Part shown: piece by piece, positions 61,862 through 64,000 of the stretch | Numbering within the stretch: the first letter of the stretch is position 1 | Layout: every line of letters starts with the position of its first letter | Assembly: GCF_000723205.1 (NCBI RefSeq) | Contig: NZ_HG315671.1 | Coordinates: forward strand, 1,399,351 to 1,463,350 | Direction: 5' to 3' | Length of the DNA stretch: 64,000 nt | Source: Formosa agariphila KMM 3901 | GTDB taxonomy: Bacteria; Bacteroidota; Bacteroidia; Flavobacteriales; Flavobacteriaceae | The notes under the pieces: generated by a model | Database searches by the model: none | What the model was told of the DNA's origin: nothing | What the model saw: only the letters and a program-made list of their open reading frames with translations | Program-made: the position numbers and the translations under genes

Positions 61862-61896
61862 CCAACAACCAACAACCAACAACCAACAACCAACAA
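61862..61896. repeat. Heptanucleotide tandem repeat (CCAACAA) x5
   Basis: Five perfect head-to-tail copies of CCAACAA (TTGTTGG on the minus strand) directly abut the stop codon of the carboxylase gene. Slippage here would change the 3' UTR length, not the protein. The rest of 61766-61861 shows nothing else. Confidence 0.95.
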
Positions 61897-63525
61897 CTAA
61901 ACCTGTATTACGCCTAAATTAAACTTTTTCTCGATAGGGGCGTGGTTTGCTGCCTCAATTCCCACAGAAATCCAAGTACGTGTATCTAATGGGTCTATAA
62001 TGCCATCGGTCCATAATCTTGATGCCGCATAATACGGCGATACTTGTTTGTCGTATCTTGATTTTATTTCATTAAAAAGTTCTGCTTCTTTTTCGGGTGT
62101 AATCGTTTCACCTTTTGCTTTTAAAGAAGCCGTCTCTATTTGTAACAAAACTTTTGCTGCCGAATTTCCACTCATAACCGCTAGTTCTGCACTTGGCCAA
62201 GCTACAATTAATCTTGGGTCGTATGCTTTTCCACACATGGCATAGTTTCCCGCGCCATAGCTGTTACCTATAATAATGGTGAATTTTGGTACAACCGAAT
62301 TACTAACAGCATTTACCATTTTAGCACCATCTTTAATAATACCACCGTGTTCAGATTTAGAGCCCACCATAAAACCCGTAACATCTTGTAAAAACACTAA
62401 AGGAATTTTTTTCTGATTACAATTGGCAATAAAACGTGTCGCTTTATCGGCGCTGTCGTTATAAATAACACCACCAAACTGCATTTCGCCTTGTTTAGTT
62501 TTTACTAACTGCCTCTGATTTGCCACTATACCAACAGCCCAACCATCAATTCTAGCATAAGCTGTGATAATTGTTTTTCCGTAACCTTCTTTATATTCTT
62601 CAAATTCGGAATTGTCTACCAAACGAGAAATAATTGCCTTCATGTCATATTGGTCAGATCTTCCTTTTGGAAGTAAACCATAAATTTCTTCAGGATTTTC
62701 TTTTGGATCTAAAGCTTCTGCACGATTAAATCCGGCAGTATCGTAATCACCAATTTTATCAATTATAAATTTTATTTTATCAAGTGCATCTTTATCATCT
62801 TTAGCTTTATAGTCGGTTACACCACTTATTTCACAATGTGTAGTTGCTCCGCCTAATGTTTCATTATCTATAGATTCGCCTATGGCTGCTTTTACTAAAT
62901 AACTACCAGCTAAAAAAATACTCGCAGTTTTATCTACGATTAGAGCTTCGTCGCTCATAATTGGTAAATACGCACCACCAGCAACACAACTCCCCATAAC
63001 AGCAGAAATTTGGGTAATCCCCATACTACTCATTATTGCATTGTTTCTAAAAATACGACCGAAGTGTTCTTTGTCAGGAAATATTTCGTCCTGTAGCGGT
63101 AAATAAACACCTGCACTGTCTACCAAGTAAATAATTGGCAATTTGTTTTCAATAGAAATTTCTTGAGCACGTAAGTTTTTCTTCCCTGTAATAGGGAACC
63201 AAGCACCCGCTTTTACAGTGGCATCATTAGCAACCACAATACATTGTTTTCCTTTTATATATCCTATTTTTACAACAACTCCACCAGAAGGGCATCCGCC
63301 GTGTTCTTCATACATGTCTTCGCCAGCAAACGCACCAATTTCTATACTTTTAGAATTAGAGTCTAGTAAATAATCAATACGTTCTCGGGCAGTAAGCTTT
63401 CCTTTGCTGTGTAATTTTTCTATACGTTTTAATCCTCCACCAAGGCTTACTTTAGCAAATCTTCGTTTTAAATCGGATAGTAAAAGTTTATTGTAATCTT
63501 CGTTTTTATTGAAGTTGATATCCAT
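61897..63525 (-). CDS. Biotin-dependent acyl-CoA carboxylase, carboxyltransferase (beta) subunit
   Basis: Crotonase-fold carboxyltransferase of 542 residues that moves CO2 from carboxybiotin to an acyl-CoA. Overall it is closest to methylcrotonyl-CoA carboxylase beta: GKLTARERIDYLLD, YLVDSAGVYLPLQDEIFPD (a diagnostic segment), MGSCVAGGAYLPIMSDEALIV, and the C-terminal FLQDVTGFMVG, NSYGAGNYAMCGKAYDPR and final GVIQV. This suggests leucine degradation, but propionyl- or geranyl-CoA are alternatives. The biotin-carrying alpha subunit is not in the window. Confidence 0.92.
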   Translation of the reverse strand: MDINFNKNEDYNKLLLSDLKRRFAKVSLGGGLKRIEKLHSKGKLTARERIDYLLDSNSKSIEIGAFAGEDMYEEHGGCPSGGVVVKIGYIKGKQCIVVANDATVKAGAWFPITGKKNLRAQEISIENKLPIIYLVDSAGVYLPLQDEIFPDKEHFGRIFRNNAIMSSMGITQISAVMGSCVAGGAYLPIMSDEALIVDKTASIFLAGSYLVKAAIGESIDNETLGGATTHCEISGVTDYKAKDDKDALDKIKFIIDKIGDYDTAGFNRAEALDPKENPEEIYGLLPKGRSDQYDMKAIISRLVDNSEFEEYKEGYGKTIITAYARIDGWAVGIVANQRQLVKTKQGEMQFGGVIYNDSADKATRFIANCNQKKIPLVFLQDVTGFMVGSKSEHGGIIKDGAKMVNAVSNSVVPKFTIIIGNSYGAGNYAMCGKAYDPRLIVAWPSAELAVMSGNSAAKVLLQIETASLKAKGETITPEKEAELFNEIKSRYDKQVSPYYAASRLWTDGIIDPLDTRTWISVGIEAANHAPIEKKFNLGVIQV

Positions 63526-63613
63526 GTAAAATCAATTTGTCGCTAAAGTACGAAAGTTTAAAAATATTTGCTATTAAATCCGTTACATGATATTTTATAT
63601 TACATGGATATAT

Positions 63614-63625
63614 TTACCTAGGTAA
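63614..63625. promoter_or_regulatory. Palindromic operator candidate before the DoxX-like gene
   Basis: TTACCTAGGTAA is a perfect 12-bp palindrome that ends 17 bases upstream of the -7 element at 63643-63650, overlapping the -33 region. Related half-sites TTACATG occur just upstream, near 63585 and 63600. Confidence 0.55.
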
Positions 63626-63642
63626 TTAAAATAAATTTGTTG

Positions 63643-63650
63643 TATATTTG
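63643..63650 (+). promoter_or_regulatory. -7 element of the DoxX-like gene
   Basis: An exact TAnnTTTG lies 22 bases before the start codon at 63673. Confidence 0.6.
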
Positions 63651-63672
63651 CTTTTATATAAATTCAATTAAA

Positions 63673-64000
63673 ATGAAAAGAGACAAAATTATTTTTTATG
63701 TAGCTACAGGATTATTATCTGTAATCGTGTTATTTTCGGTAAGCATGTATTTTTTTAAACATGATGATGTTGCTTTAATGTTTACCAATTTTGGGTATCC
63801 ATCGTATATTATTTACCCTTATGCAGTAGCCAAACTATTAGGATTATTTGCAATATGGAATCCGAATTTTAAAACCATAAAGGAGTGGTCCTATTCTGGA
63901 TTTTTCTTTGCTTTTATCTTAGCATTTTTTGCACACGTTATGATTGGTGATGGAGGACAATTCACGGCATTATTAGCTTTAATCTTATTAATAGTATCTT
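63673..64000 (+). CDS. DoxX-like membrane protein (cut by window edge)
   Basis: The start codon ATG at 63673 is followed by 109 codons open to the window end. The product begins MKRDKIIFYVATGLLSVIVL and shows three or four hydrophobic segments, with the loop GYPSYIIYPYAVAKLLGLFAIW and the stretch FAHVMIGDGG typical of DoxX family proteins. Their function is loosely linked to redox or thiol stress. The preceding palindrome suggests control by a MarR- or TetR-type repressor, not seen here. The C-terminus is outside. Confidence 0.8.
   Translation, partial: MKRDKIIFYVATGLLSVIVLFSVSMYFFKHDDVALMFTNFGYPSYIIYPYAVAKLLGLFAIWNPNFKTIKEWSYSGFFFAFILAFFAHVMIGDGGQFTALLALILLIVS

Noticed and set aside
61862-61896. 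Tandem repeat considered as a CRISPR array
   Set aside because: The unit is 7 bases with no spacers and no cas genes nearby.
1-64000. Mobile island, prophage or defence system
   Set aside because: No integrase, transposase, att-like repeats, tRNA boundary or recognised defence genes were seen on either strand.

Overview
The window looks like a chromosomal segment of a marine-type member of the Flavobacteriaceae (Bacteroidetes). The evidence is low GC with A-rich leaders instead of strong Shine-Dalgarno sites, several exact copies of the Bacteroidetes -7 promoter element TAnnTTTG, a CarboxypepD_reg-like TonB receptor, DUF4251, DUF6660 and DUF6702-type proteins, and a split menaquinone gene cluster. 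No rRNA, tRNA, CRISPR array, integrase or transposase was seen. The sequence reads as a stable core/accessory mosaic rather than a mobile island.

Layout. 1-5.7 kb: the 3' part of a sulfatase, a DUF1254/DUF1214 lipoprotein, a bestrophin-like channel and an unassigned TPR protein. 5.8-7.3 kb: a 2-keto-3-deoxygluconate-type PfkB kinase and an unlisted 48-residue small gene. 7.6-14.0 kb: a divergent exported module. On the minus strand are a PQQ-type beta-propeller dehydrogenase and a TonB-dependent receptor. On the plus strand are two paralogous EF-hand proteins flanking a YHYH lipoprotein, then a DUF6702-like membrane-anchored protein. 14.1-27.5 kb: mixed metabolism, comprising two alpha/beta hydrolases, a VOC/HxlR divergent pair, an FAD monooxygenase with a DnaJ-like zinc-finger N-terminus, acetyltransferases, an RlpA-like protein, GH1 beta-glucosidase, an LLM oxidoreductase, a serine hydrolase and a Gfo/Idh/MocA oxidoreductase. 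27.8-31.8 kb: pflB, pflA and focA, for formate fermentation and export. 31.9-38.9 kb: small membrane proteins, an MFS transporter, a methyltransferase, a B12-type radical SAM protein and a PAS/LuxR regulator.

39.0-47.6 kb is a heavy-metal efflux operon: a His/Cys-rich DUF6660 protein, a CzcA-type RND pump fused to its TolC-like outer-membrane partner, the periplasmic adaptor, a Fur-family regulator and a Zn/Cd-type P1B ATPase. The pump carries the divalent-metal signature Asp-Asp-Glu in TM4, so zinc/cadmium/cobalt is more likely than copper. Two near-identical 15-bp palindromes precede the first gene and the ATPase, and they are probably the operators.

49.3-61.7 kb holds most of the menaquinone pathway: a DHNA-CoA-type hotdog thioesterase, menF, menD, menB, menA, menC and menE. 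Interspersed are a CvfB-like S1 protein, a C1 peptidase, a UlaG-like hydrolase, a sterol-desaturase homologue and a CPBP protease. Together with pfl this fits an organism that respires with menaquinone and can ferment when oxygen is short. The window ends with a biotin-dependent acyl-CoA carboxylase beta subunit and the start of a DoxX-like gene behind a palindromic operator.

The strongest candidates for new biology are the PQQ-dehydrogenase/TonB receptor/EF-hand/YHYH locus, the shared palindromic operators of the metal efflux operon, the CzcA-TolC fusion with an internal signal-peptide-like junction, the long structured element between pflB and pflA, and the zinc-finger/flavin monooxygenase fusion.
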